Assembly: GCF_005239225.2 (NCBI RefSeq)
Contig: NC_133301.1
Location: 3,063,157-3,127,156, forward strand
Reading direction: 5' to 3'
DNA from: Populus alba
Taxonomy: Eukaryota > Streptophyta > Magnoliopsida > Malpighiales > Salicaceae
Length of the DNA: 64,000 nucleotides
Within the stretch, counting starts at the first letter, position 1. Each line of letters opens with the position of its first letter. A program made the translations under genes and the position numbers. Below the pieces are notes generated by a model. It did not search any database. It worked only from the letters and a program-made list of their open reading frames with translations, and was not told where the DNA came from. Shown one piece after another: positions 35,734 to 48,235 of the stretch.

Positions 35734-38700
35734 GTGAATTTAATTCAAAAACAAAAACAAAAACAAAATCTCTTTAAAAAAGAGAGTTAAATTTAATAAA
35801 GAAAAACAAATAAAAAAATCCAAGATAACCCAAGTCCTTTTCAAAACTAGCAAAACAAATCCTATAAATATCAAATAAAAAAAACCCCAATATCCAATAT
35901 TTAAATGAGAGTTGAAAGGTGAAATTGAAAAAAACTTGAGCTTCAAAAAAAGAAAAAAAAACCAAGTAAATCCAAGTGAATTTTCTAAACTTGGGCTAAT
36001 TTTTTTTAAACTTGCAACTCGTGTAATCTTAGGTCTAAGTTCAATTAAAAGGCTTAATTCCTGACTAATTTAATGTTAAAAGATGAAACTGGAAAAAAAA
36101 ATTCAATAAAAAAATCCCTAAGAAATCAAAAGAATGATGATCAAATCTGATAAGAAAAAAAAATAAAGGAGGATAAAATCATTAAAAAAATAAAAATCAT
36201 CTCAAATAAAATAAATAGCAGTCAAAAGAATAGGGATCAAATTTGAGATATGAAAAAATTCGAGGATGATATTGAAAAAAATATCCTTATTTTTTTATAA
36301 AATATTTTAAATAAAATAAATAGCAATAAAAAAAAACATGTAAGAAATTTGAAGGAAAAACAAATGAAAGGCTGCTCTAAAAAATTTGAAGGGCCAATTG
36401 TAGAATTAAGGTGGAGAGAGAAAAGAAGAAGAAGAAAAAAATTATCAGAACCTAACAAGAGGTCAGTACGCTACACGCACACACCTAATGAGGAAGGGTC
36501 CGTTGAGAAGATTTCAAAAACATCAATGAATGCCATTTTCGGCTGCCAATCCATTGGAAGCGTCGCTTGAATACAGTAGAGCAACGAGCCCATTGGCTTG
36601 TGCAACTATTTTTTTGTTTTTTAATTATATTTTATATTTTTTAAAATACCAAAATTTCCTTTATTCAACTTAATTATAACTAAAATCTAAAATGAAAATA
36701 CAAAAAGCTTATGGACACCAGTTGAACAAAAATGTGCTTTTAAGGGTGATTTGATCATTTCAGTGTACTTTTAAAATGTAAAAAGACTTATTTATTTATG
36801 ATCAATCTGATAATGACTAATCAACCTTGTGGAAAGACCGTATTACTCTTAATAGTTTGTTTATCAATTTTTTTTTTTTTAAATGTAAAATGATCATTAT
36901 ACTATTACAATGATCAATTAATCCTCTTATAATGAATAATGTTTTTCTCTCTTTGACTAGTTTTTGTTAATGATGGACCTAAATATCTTTTAAAAAAATA
37001 AACATTACATGTTAATTTATGAGACATTTGTAACTTTTGTAATTGCGCAAAATTTCATCTCTATTTTTAATTCAATCAGTAGATTAATTGTTTTCTAATG
37101 TATGGGTGTGCCAATGTTTGTAAAAGAAGCTAATTAACATAAGGTAGTTAATTTTAAAATTTGTATAATTAATCGAGATACGTGTAAGCTAATTTATATT
37201 AATGAATAGTAAAAAAAAAAAGCTAATTAGCTATTACTTCGGATCTATGAGGTCACTAGTTACCTTCGGTTATTCATAGAAAAAGTAGATCAGTTTAATT
37301 TATTGAATTCAAATCCCTTTTTTTTTTCCTAAAGTATTTAAACTTAAAAATTGATTTATCTCAAAAACAATAATAAGAATACCTCTCAAGTTGGCAGAGA
37401 TTGTCAATTAATTTGGTCATGGTGATGGCTTTTATGTCTCGATAACTGCTAGCTAATAACTAACCTTCTAATAGTTTAATCTCTGATTGTGGGCTACAGG
37501 TTTGTATCTATAATTCTTTTAAAAAAATGTTCAGACCAACCAACATGAATCACTATGATTCGTAATTAATGTTTGGATGAAAAACTAGCCAAACTTAATT
37601 TAAATGAAAGAAAAATCAATGAATTACATCTAGCTGCAGCTTGATAGTGAGATATAAACAAATACTTTATAAGATTATTGTGTGTTTTGCAACGTGGTGC
37701 GAGATGTCTTTTAAGAGTATTTTTTATTTGAAAATATAATAAAATTTTATTTTTGACATCAACATATCAAAATCATCAAGAAACATTAAGAAAAACACTT
37801 TAATGTTTTTATTCCATGTTAAATATATTTTTAAAACACAAAAACAAATTACGGTATAAGAAGCTCTAACATTACAAGAGTTATCCTTGGACTTTTTCTT
37901 TTTTTTTTGTAAGTGGGGGGTGATGGTCTTAAATAACTTCATTAGAAATTTCGTGAAGGAGAAAGGAGTTTAGTGTTAGGTCTTGGAAAACCAACCTACT
38001 ATATTTGGTATATATATCAAATCAAAAGCAATATATTTTAAAGCAACTACACTTTCCATTCCAAGTCATTAAAATCCCTAAGGTAGGAGCGGTCCAGCCA
38101 TGGTACTGTCCATATTATATCATCGAGAACCACAAGCTCATGCTAGGCATATAAATTTTCACAATTTTTTCTCTCCTAGCCCAGGTACGTGCACAAGGTG
38201 CACATGGTCACTGATCGATCTGGACCATCCAATTTGATCCAATCATAAATCCTTTCAATATTGTTCCTGTGGTCCAACAAAAAAAATTGATTGTGCCCTA
38301 ACGATTTGATTTGGACCATTTTCCAGGCTTTTATGATTGAGTGGCAGGGGTCAGTATCAAATCAGATGGTGGGGAGTTATTTAGTCAATGAAATAGTCAT
38401 CTATCAGACAGCATAGATCCATGATTGGTTTCAATGCAATGATGATCATCGTTATTCCTTGGAATGTCTATCACGACAATGTAGTTGCAATCCCACAATT
38501 CTAGATGAGGAGAAGATAAGATAGAGAGTTGTGCCATCCCATTTGTTGTATTTAGTTCTTATGCTAATAAGAAATATATTTAATGACAAAAATTCAAACA
38601 ATTTGTATATATTTTTTTGAAATAAAAAATATAGAGAGATATGTTTTTTTATCCTATAATCTTCATCTTTTCTATTATATAGACGTATGAATACATCATT

Positions 38701-39030
38701 ATTTATTCCTACATGTAATTATATCTATCCTATACATATATGTCTTTTTCTTTAGTGATAGCTAGACAAAATTTCTTTCAAAAATGTATATGCTTACAAG
38801 ATAAAACAAAAAAATAAGAAGATAAATAGTATTATGTTTAATCCTATTGTAATATTTGGAGATGTAGCTATCTCTAATTAATTCATCCATGAAGATGTGA
38901 ACGATAGCTAAAATGATTTCACCCTTGTTTATAACCTCTAATTGAGCAATTCCTTAGGGAATTCCAAGCTTGTGATGTGAAAATTGATTTTTTTTTTCTT
39001 ATTGATGATGGAAAAGATTGAAATAGAAGT
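35734..39030. other. Intergenic DNA, no gene recognised
   Basis: AT-rich sequence. An AT-rich MITE-like copy lies near 37720-37870. The 35740-36450 part shares phrases such as CAAATAAAATAAATAGC and AGGATCAAATTTGA with the MITE region at 58-59.5 kb. No gene, RNA gene or promoter could be supported. Confidence 0.4.
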
Positions 39031-39032
39031 CT

Positions 39033-41150
39033 TGCTATGAAAATAGGAATCGGCGACAAGATATTATTGTTGGAAATATTTCATCAGGCTTTCTATTTTG
39101 TTGAAAATTTTATCACCATTTATTGTCCCGACATAAATTTTCATCAGTTATTCAATTGGTATATTGCTACACATTTTGTAAGTTCTACAAAACTTTCTAG
39201 AATGGTGCAAAATTTCTAGTGGAAATCTCAACGAAAACGTCGATGGAATAGCATTTTCATCAATGATTTAGTCAAAGATTTCATTTTTTTTTTGTTTTGT
39301 CTACTATGATCCAAAAAATTTCTTGCTCACAATTCCATAACCACAACAGAAAAGCATCTTAAAAAATTGACTTATATAAATTTTGAAATGAATAATGCTA
39401 AATGGATTACGCAAACTTATGAGTTTTCATAACCGGAAGATTTAAGTAGTAAATTCATATAAATAATTCACAATAATAACACAAACAAAATTCCATATGG
39501 AAACAATTTTAAAACAAAAGGAGGTATGAACAGCTCATTAAAATTCTAGTGGGAAACAATTAAAATCCTAATTAAAATACAATCAAATCAACATTATAAA
39601 GTATTTATACTCAATACATTATATTAGAGGTGTTGGAGAAGGTAGAGGTGAAAGAGAAGAAAAAAATATTTAACTAGAAGGTCCAAGAGGAAAAGGTACA
39701 ACCATATATGCACTTTGTTGAGCCCGATACATCATATTTTCTTATAGGAGTTTCACTCTCATATTCTTCTCTCAACAACCATTTGTTCTTGAGCCCTTTC
39801 TTAGGTAATCTCATAAATGTCTTGGGAAATATAGCTTAGGTCGGAATGTTGTGTGCCTACAATTGAAATAGTATAGCCAGTTATCAGTTCTCAAACAGAT
39901 GTTGTGGGCAAATCATAAACTTAATTTCTATCAGGTTCATCACTTGCAAAAACATCCAACCACAGTTAAGGATTATGAGGAGGAAGTGTCTTCTCCAAAT
40001 TTCATAACCATGTTGGTGTTATATCTCTTTCATAAAAAAAAATCTTAAATTCAATTACATTTCATATTATTGATACAAATAAACAACTTTAAAAAAAAAT
40101 GATAACTATCAAAACACTTACGAAGAATGCTTTCGCTCTTGTATTGACAAAAAAAAATGTTTTTTTTTTCCCTTTATCCTCTTACTTTATATGAGTTTTC
40201 TTATATAATTTTATTAGAGTCAGTTCTTGCCCATATTGTTTTTACTACAAATTAAATAGTTTATTAAAAGTCTCATAAATAATCATTTAATTAAAAGTTC
40301 AAGAAATAACAAAATATATAACAACAAGCTCTTATTAGACTCTTGACATGGTTGATAAACATAATTGTTTCTTTAATGTGTTTGCTCATCGAACTATGAC
40401 CTTCTTTATTTCTATTTTGTATATTGAATCGTGAGTGATATGTAATACTTTATAAAACCACAAATTATTTATGTAAAGCCTAACTATGCTATGTGACATG
40501 TCTTAGTTTATGGCTTTTTTAGTTCTTTATACCAGCTAACTCAACCTTATGAATTGCTTATTTTAAAGGTATCGTATAAAAAATCACACAACCTGGTATA
40601 TATATGTGTTAAACATAAATTAGGTAAGGAAATAAAAGAGTAAAAGTTTGCAATAATATAATAATAATTGATTTAAAATTACCTAGTTGCATTGTGGTTT
40701 TTCTCACTCTCTCGTGACAAGCACCTTGTTGGTCTTGTCCAACCAAAATGTTTTCCTTAATTAATTGTATACATTAATTAATTTTTAATTTTAAAAAAAC
40801 TAGTAACTCAAATTAAAGATTATTTATCTAACCTTAAAACTTTCCCCCAAGACATCTATTATATACATCCATTTAGGATGGTTATGAAGTTGATTCCATT
40901 GAAATAATTAGCTCTTCGAATGATCGTTTCCCCTTAAAGGTGATGGAACAAGTAGCTTCAATATTGGTAAACTTGAAAATCAATTTAAGAAAGCTATTTT
41001 CATGTAATTTTAAAACTTAAAATAACTCAATTCAAATAAATAACATCATGAGATAAAATATTAATTTTATAGAGAGGTTGCCCTTCCATTCTACTATCCA
41101 TTTGCCTGAAATTTACTCTATTAAATAAGAGATGGCTGAAGGGATGTTTG
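39033..41150 (-). mobile_element. CACTA (En/Spm) relic 2, Ptta-type remnant on the minus strand
   Basis: Minus-strand coding pieces include DVFASDEPDRN followed by VYDLPTTSV (about 39990-39880) and SITFKGKRSFEELIISMEST (about 40960-40880). They match the C-terminal and middle parts of the Ptta/TNPA-like frame in relic 3. Several stops are present. Terminus-like and subterminal motifs lie at the left (TGCTATGAAAATAGGAATCG at 39033, TTTCTAGTG ending 39221, AACGTCGATGG). No TNP2 gene is visible nearby, so the element is deleted internally or truncated. Confidence 0.55.
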
Positions 41151-41246
41151 TTATGTTATCCCCAATGGTTGAGCTTTGGTTAATAATTTCTACATTATAT
41201 GCATCCTTATAATCATTACCTAGATGTATGACACGATCACTAAAAT

Positions 41247-41528
41247 TGTCAAAAAATCAATTTAACCCAATAACTTAAAATCTTAGGTAAGATCCCAAGA
41301 TATGATTTATATTATTCTCTAACACACCCCGTCAAGTTTGGACTTAAAACTTGCACATGCTCACACTATCTTGTGCTTAATTTTTATTAAATAAATAGAG
41401 ATAGTGAGATTCAAGCTCGTGATCGCTTGGTCATCAAGACTTTGATACCATTTCAAATAAACAATTCGGCCAAAAAATTTAAGATTTTAGGTAAGATCCC
41501 AAGATATGATTTATATTATTCTCTAAGA
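41247..41528 (-). mobile_element. TRIM element, copy E
   Basis: LTRs of exactly 78 bp lie at 41247-41324 and 41451-41528 and share CCCAAGATATGATTTATATT. Read on minus, TGGTATCAAAGTC follows the LTR (41450-41438), and the purine stretch GACGGGGTG precedes the other LTR. No coding region. The target duplication is not evident. Confidence 0.85.
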
Positions 41529-41984
41529 GAAGCTACTACTTGATCAAGTAGTATAGTTTTTGTTGGATTTGGACTTTTTTTATTATATACATGGTACCTA
41601 AAAGGAAACGATGAGAACAAATCAAAAATTAAAATATACAATCATATAAAAATTAGTTTTTGGCCTCACCTGCAAGAAGAAAATATGACTTCCTATTAAG
41701 TCATTTATAACTAGAAGTCATAGAGAAAACACGTAACACTCATGTTCTTAATAATCCTTTTCTAAGTATTTTTACTGTTATTCTAGAGGGGCTGCTGTGA
41801 TTTGTATATTTATTGTACTATCATGTTCTTAAATGTAAAGGAAACTCTACTATCGATTTCCTCCTGTTAGATTATCATAAAAATCAAATGTTCAAAGCAT
41901 ATATCAAGTGAACAAGGGTATACATATGGTAGATTACCATAGCAAAAGTAAATCACCTAAGTTGTATACAAGTTAATACAAAGC

Positions 41985-42184
41985 AACCATCTAATAGGTA
42001 GCCCAGTAGTGAGAGTTTGAGACTAAAAGATTTGTTTTTCCTGTGGTTTCAGGTTCAAGTCATGTAATTACTAATATTGATGGTCACTGGAGGCTTACCT
42101 AGTCGTTACTTTCAGGACCCGTAGGGATTAATCGTGACGCACGGAAGCTAGCTCAAACACCCCACATGAATCCAAAAAAAAAAA
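41985..42184 (+). mobile_element. SINE copy 2
   Basis: Starts AACCATCTAATAGGTAGCCC. It has a box B-like AGGTTCAAGTCATG and a body with TGATGGTCACTGGAGGCTTA, and ends AACACCCCACATGAATCC plus a run of 11 A. It matches the reverse-oriented copy in the YUCCA intron (22213-22409) along its whole length. Confidence 0.85.
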
Positions 42185-42662
42185 GGTTATATAAAGCTCA
42201 CAAAAATGAATGGATAAAAGTAGGAGATTTTAATTTGTTGAAGGATTTTTTTTATCGCTTTTAAATATCATAATTAATGACTGAACATCTAAATGTACAA
42301 GATACGTTAGCACGTGATAAAGAGCTTTGTTTTTTCCTTCAATGGAGTGTTATAGTGCGGTCTATTCTTCTACGCGTTGAATTAGAATGGTAAGTTACTT
42401 GTTATCTTGAGGGATGCTGTAAAGAGCTTGAAAAAACAAAAAAAACAAAACTCGAGAAAGTGTTACCCAGAGAATCAACATGCAATATGCTATTCGTTTA
42501 ACATATGCTAACTTTTTCTTCTTCTTCTTTTTCAGATTGGGCGCCCTACGCCAAAGCCATTAGCAAGCCTGGAGGTTCCTAGACCCACAGAACTCCTGAG
42601 TTGATGGGAGATCTTTAATAGTACAAGTGCCTGAAAGGGGCAAGACAAGCAAAGGCGTGCAT

Positions 42663-42838
42663 ATACATGAGAGTGACACAGTGCTGACTCTGAGCTCTCG
42701 ATGCAATAGCAGATCGTGTCACTAACTCAGTGCATCAATCCTTCGTTCAAATACATGAGAGAGACACAGTACTGACTCTGAGCTCTCGATGCAATAGCAG
42801 ATCATGTCACTAACTCAGTGCATCAATCCCTCGTTCAA
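42663..42838 (+). repeat. Recent tandem duplication, 88-bp unit
   Basis: Units 42663-42750 and 42751-42838 are identical apart from a handful of substitutions (for example CAGTGCT versus CAGTACT). Each holds a short inverted repeat AGTGACAC..GTGTCACT, which is broken by one change in the second copy. The surrounding 300 bases are GC-richer than the neighbourhood. Confidence 0.9.
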
Positions 42839-43413
42839 ATGTGATTGCAATCCTCTTTCTTTCTAAAATCTGGGACCGCAAGACCACGACCGTTCTTCTT
42901 TACTTAACAATTGATCAAATTCAGTCTCTCATTCTCACATGAGTATGTAGATTCCGAGGTGAAATGTGTTCTTGCAAGTCCATGATCATACTCCTCCTTT
43001 CATGATGAAAACACAAGAAAGGAAAGGGGGTTAATTTCTGGTCCAATCCCTTCTCACCTTGATAATCAAATTTTAATGTCTCTTTCTCCCAATCTTTATC
43101 ATATTTTGTAGCTATGAACTTGCTTTCTTTCATTTGATTATTGATTATACGTACGTTTTGCCCAAGTTTGTGGGATAGTTTTTTATCTTGTATGTAAAAG
43201 GAGAAAATATTCCTAGCCACTTGCTCACCTTTTCTCTCTTTTTCCCTTCCTTTTAGAATCTTTGTGAGTATTGGGTAGGGATACTTTCTAGTTTTTGAAT
43301 GATTGATGCTATCATCTTTAAAAGAAGAAGAAGATACTTCTTTTTGCTTTTTCTAAATTTTCATCATAAAAAGTAGCATAGGTTTTTGCATGGTTTTGCT
43401 TTTGCTATTTCTA

Positions 43414-43713
43414 ATGGGAAGTCAGCAACTTTTCTCGAGTACTACATGCATGCTCCTTCTAGTTCTAGCTAGCTTCCATTTTCCCTTCACGATCTCCCCT
43501 TGTTGCCTTGTCAGTTTTCACTCGAATATAATCAAAATTCCCACTCATGAAATAGACAAAGACATATCCCCATTATCACAAAGGAAGTGCCACAATCACC
43601 CAATTAGAGTTGGTGTTTTGGTCTATGAGTTTTCAACCAAGATAATAAAACAAAACTTGTTCTTTCTTGCTAGTGCTGCATCTTTATTAGTTACAACACT
43701 TCTAGAAAATTAG
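43414..43713 (+). CDS. Possible small secreted protein, 3' end taken over by a CACTA terminus
   Basis: A 99-residue frame starts MGSQQLFSSTTCMLLLVLAS, a good signal-peptide profile (short polar head, long Leu-rich core). The next part is HSNIIKIPTHEIDKDISPL and VGVLVYEFSTK. I do not recognise the family, and it has no obvious CLE, IDA, RALF or GASA motif. An in-frame ATG also exists at 43390. The last codons (LLEN, stop) overlap CACTTCTAGAAAATTAG, which looks like the terminus of the CACTA relic starting at 43697. If the gene is real, its original end has been cut off. It may also be a chance frame in low-copy DNA. Confidence 0.25.
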   Translation: MGSQQLFSSTTCMLLLVLASFHFPFTISPCCLVSFHSNIIKIPTHEIDKDISPLSQRKCHNHPIRVGVLVYEFSTKIIKQNLFFLASAASLLVTTLLEN

Positions 43714-43739
43714 CAAATGCAAATGAAAAGACTAACATA

Positions 43740-44640
43740 ATTTTTTTTGTCGGTAGATTGTGATGACCTTTACCGATATAATTTTTCATTCCTGTATCTA
43801 TCGGTAAACACCAACAGAAAAATTCTTTTGGTATATACTGAGGGAATTACAGTGAAAAAAAATAAGAAATGAGAAAAAAGAGTCAAATAGCATGATGACA
43901 TGTAATTTTTACAGACAACATTACCGATGAAATTAACACTAAAAATTTCATCAGTACATACTAAGGAAGTTGAGGACAGAATGACATGGCTTTTACCGAC
44001 AAAATAACTAACAAAGTTACTTACATAATAATTTTATCGGTAATGTCATCGGTAATATTTAATTTATAACCTGGCGATCGACCTTCCTCTCCCCCTCCCT
44101 CATTTCTCCTTCTTTCTTATGTATTTTTTTCTGCAACAAACAGCTACCCCCCCCCCAATCTCAACACAATTCAACCTCTCACAATAATTTTGGCAACCAC
44201 AACACTCAGTTCGTCAACATCCGTGTTTTGATTCAAATTTTATTGAAATTCTCCACTTTAAGTAAGCAAATCTACCCTCTCTTTTTTTTCATTTGAACTC
44301 AATTTTAAAATGTTAATTTTTTTGCATATTTTTTCAGTATATGTATTTTGTTTGGGTTTCTACTTGTTTTACACCAATAAAAATACTGATCAACTGTACA
44401 TTACATACAAGTGTACCAACAGAATGTGTTTGTTGGTATATTCCAGTGACTATAGGAATCGTTCATCTTCTTCCTGATATTGTTTATGGTGTTCATTACA
44501 TACAAGTATATCGATGAAATGTGTCTGTCAGTATATTACAATTACTATAAGAATTGTTCACTTCTCAATGCGCCTATAATTAAAGTTATTTTGACTGTCC
44601 ATTTTTGTCCCAACGACTTCACTGATGAAATGGAAAGTCA
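43740..44640. repeat. CACTA subterminal repeat region
   Basis: Short diverged motifs in both orientations, such as TTACCGAT, ATCGGTAA, TCTGTCAGTATATTACA and TGTTGGTATATTCCA, are spaced irregularly. These are the usual transposase-binding subterminal repeats of En/Spm elements. The exact protein bound is inference. Confidence 0.65.
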
Positions 44641-45154
44641 TTGGTAATATTTTGAGGGCTTTTTGAAAAAAATTTATGCAATGCCGCAACATCGAGAAGG
44701 GGTCCCTTCACAGTAGAATCCATTTACTCGCAAGTACGAGGCCCAATTGAAGGACAACCTTTCAATGTAAGTTTGCTTTCACAACGACATGTTTAATAAT
44801 TTTATGTAACTGCAATTTCAGGTTTACAAACATTGACGCTACGAGAACAATAACATCAACTTTTCAATCTTCGATGGGAATCCTATTATTTCAATGGAGC
44901 TAGGTTTCCAAACATTCTGAATGAAACCTGTAGGTCGATGCATAGTTTTCAAGGTTCAAAGTTAGTATTAACTTAAATATTTTTTATGTTAATTTGGTTA
45001 GTTTATCAAAATTACTAAAAATTTATTTTTATAAATTTTTACTTCAACACAAGTTTTGAATGGGAGAGAGCTGATAATAATGTTGTGATGAGGGTTTGGG
45101 AAAATCATGCTGCAATGATAAGATTGAATTTGGGATAAAAACGAAATTATTCCA

Positions 45155-46271
45155 TGTTGTCATAACCTATTTTTTTATTATTCCCCAAAATTTACCTTTT
45201 TTTTCTTTTAAAATAAAAAAATAAATAATAAATAATAATAGCAAGAAGACTGATATTTTGGCAAAAACAAGTTGGAGAGAATTTCAAATATAGAGAAAGA
45301 CCAAGCTGTAATTTTGAATGAATTGGCAGCATAATTCTACCCTATTGTACCAAAAATTGGAGAGATTATATATATATTCAAGGTCAAATTAAATTATTAT
45401 TTGCAAATCAACATAAAAATTAATTCCAGAGACATGATTAGATTTTTAATAGGCGAATTTGATTTAATCATGAGGCTTAATTAGTGGAAAATTAAGTTTG
45501 GGAGCCCAATTCGGGCTTAATTAAGAAGATTGGAATTTTAGAGGACTAAACTTAATTTTTATAAAGTTAATTTATTCAAATCAAGGGTAAAATTGCAAGA
45601 AAATTAGAAGTTTAGGATCAATTTGGGGTTAAATTGAAGAAATTCATAGACGATGACGTTTTTGGAAAATATGCCAAACTTTAGGGACAAAACTGAATGA
45701 AATCAGGGATGAAATTGAAGAGAATTGAAAGTTTAATGATCAATTAAGGATTAATTTGCATAAATCCAATAAAGACAAAATGTTCATCTTCCACCCTTTT
45801 CCAAGCTTTAAAGGAGTAGAAACCAAAGACCAAAGTTGGGGAAAAAAAATTAGCCTTTTCCTAGTTTTTTTTCTTCTCAACCAGCTCTCTTCTTCCTCTT
45901 CCTCCATTGCGCCTTCGTCGTTGTTGCTGCCACCAGTTACACATCGGGCTTCCCAACACCACCGCTATAAGTTTGGCATCCATTGGCATACAAAACATTG
46001 GTTCTACATGCAAAAGGCTAAAAAATAATCACATGGCCACTGGCCGGACTAGTGACCATGTGAAGCTGGGTTAGACCCGTTTCAGCCCAGCCCAGATGGT
46101 TGCAGGGGGTCTAGCCCTTCATTTAAAAAATGGAAAAAAAATGATAAAAGATTGTTAGGCTGTGAGCCAACCTAACCAAGCCGGGCTGCACCCATTTCAG
46201 CACAGCCTGGATGGCTGGGCCGAGTCATTCTCAACGTTGTGCTCCCCATGACACAGTGCTCGCCATGACAC
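45155..46271 (+). mobile_element. LTR insertion 1 in the CACTA relic
   Basis: Begins TGTTGTCATAACC and ends near CCATGACACA. Inside are untranslated phrases of the type GGACTAAACTTAATTTT and GGGACAAAACTGAATG, typical of long plant LTRs, and GC-rich CCCAGCCCAGATGG. There is no internal retrotransposon domain, so it is a solo LTR or a fragment. No matching flanks were found, so the exact ends are uncertain. Confidence 0.55.
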
Positions 46272-47119
46272 AAGTAGTAAAATTTTATTTTTTATTTACT
46301 AATAAATAATTAATTTGTACCATATAGGTTGCTTGATTTTTTATACGAGGTGCAAAAGAAACCAAAAAATATACAAAATAAAGAGAGCTTTCAAGCTGGA
46401 ATGATGTGGTGGTTTGGAATGATTTCATATTGTCGTACGTCTCAGAGGCTGTCTAGGTGGAAGACATTCAGCACATGATGTTCGCATATTTCACGCAACA
46501 TCACAATTCAATGCGGAAATCAAAATCAGCATGTTCACAGTTCTGTTAACACACACACCGACAGCTCTATTCCGTTTATTTCACATGCAAAACAAATGGT
46601 AGGATTTTTTTTATTACATCCATTTTCTTATTAGTTTTCTTTTATAAATATATTTAACTAACAATATTTTTCTCTTGCAGGCTATGGTTCTTGGACGCGA
46701 GCCAAACCCGGTAGAGCTTTTTGATGTAACACGTGTGTGGAGTGATGATCGTCAAAAAAAAGGTGTAATAGTTTGTAGATAACTGAGCTCATTACTTTGT
46801 GGTATGTTGGTTTTAAAAAAAAAAAAAATCTTAAGTTATTATTTCCTTGATGTTGTTACTCAATTTCGGACCCCCACGTGCTGGAGAGGGTGTATACCTC
46901 TTTTGAACAGAGTATAGGAGTTTATCTCATGTTCGCTAGAAAATTGACAAAAGCACAAAAAAATATATTTTTTTTGGAAGCCTTGTTTGAGCTGTTTTCT
47001 GTTTTTGTTTTTATCCTTCCCCGTTGCTACCAAAATCATCAGTTTTTTTTCTTAGTTTGGTCAGGAGTCTTTATAATGTTAAATTCGTTTTTTTTATCTG
47101 GTCTTTAAGGTTGAATGAA

Positions 47120-48235
47120 TCCCTCAGAATTTGCACTAAAAAAAAATGGTTCTGCTGTTGTGGCAATTTTCTGTTCCAACTTAGGCTCTGATTCTGACTC
47201 GGTTTTGTACGACATCTGACCATCCCAGGTATATTCTGTCACTCATGACATGTTGAAAAATTAACGTACACCTTTATTAGGTCCTAGGGATCATTGTTCT
47301 TAGGGCAGATTCTCAGTCAGATTTGGATGCTCAGCATTGTCAGATCAAGAACTTTTTTTACTAACTAGATTACTGCTAGTTTCTGTTCTGTAAAAAAAGT
47401 TTTTATCTCACTTCGATTCCTTTATCAAAGTTGTAGTCCTAGATGCGTAGATGAGTTTGAGCTTTTGAATCACCTTATTCCGATATCATAGGCTCTAGAT
47501 GTTCCCGTTTGAATATCTAACGTGAAGGCAGAGAATTCTGCCGCGAGAAGGATATTGACCCGAGTCTGCACTAAAAAAAAACTCTATTTTTGGCTTAGTT
47601 TTTGTGATTTTTGCTCTTAGTTCATACTCGCAGTCATATCAGGATTCTCGGCATTCGTCAGTTTTTGAGTTAGACACGGATATCCCTTTTGACCAACTAA
47701 ATTACTTTCAATTTCTGTTCTGTAAAAAGATTTTATCTCACTTCAACTCCTTCATCAAAGTTATAGTCCTAGATACATAGATGAATTCAAGCTTTTGAAT
47801 CACTTGATTCTGATATCAGAGGCTCAAGATGTTCCCGTTTGAATATCTAACGTGAAGGCAGAGAATTCTACCGCGAGAAGGTTATTGACCCAAGTCTGCA
47901 CTAAAAAACTTTATTGTTGGCCTAGTTTTTTATGATTTTTTTTCTTAGTCTATACTCTCAGTCATATCAGGATTCTCGGTATTCGTCAGTTTTGAGTTTA
48001 GACCTGGAGATCCCTTTTGACCAACCACATTACTACTAGATTCTGTTCTGTAAAAAGATTTTATCTGACTTCAACTCCTTCATCAAAGTTGTAGTCCTAG
48101 ATGCGTAGAATAATTTTAGCTTTTGAATCACTTGATTCCGATATCAGAAGCTCAAGATATTCCCATTTGAATATCTAACATGAAGGCAGAAAATTCTACC
48201 GCGGGAAGAATATAGCCCAAGTTTGCGGGGCTGAT
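47120..48235 (+). repeat. Tandem repeat inside the solo LTR, about 3 units of 320-435 bp
   Basis: Unit phrases TCTGTTCTGTAAAAA, CATCAAAGTTGTAGTCCTAG, GATGTTCCCGTTTGAATATC and AAGGCAGAGAATTCT recur three times. The unit joint of the type GTCTGCACTAAAAAA lies near 47127, 47562, 47893 and (changed) 48213. Confidence 0.9.

Noticed and set aside
42670..42735. Possible microRNA hairpin (AGTGACAC..GTGTCACT)
   Set aside because: The stem is only about 8 clean pairs followed by poor pairing, the duplicate copy breaks it, and no known miRNA sequence was recognised.
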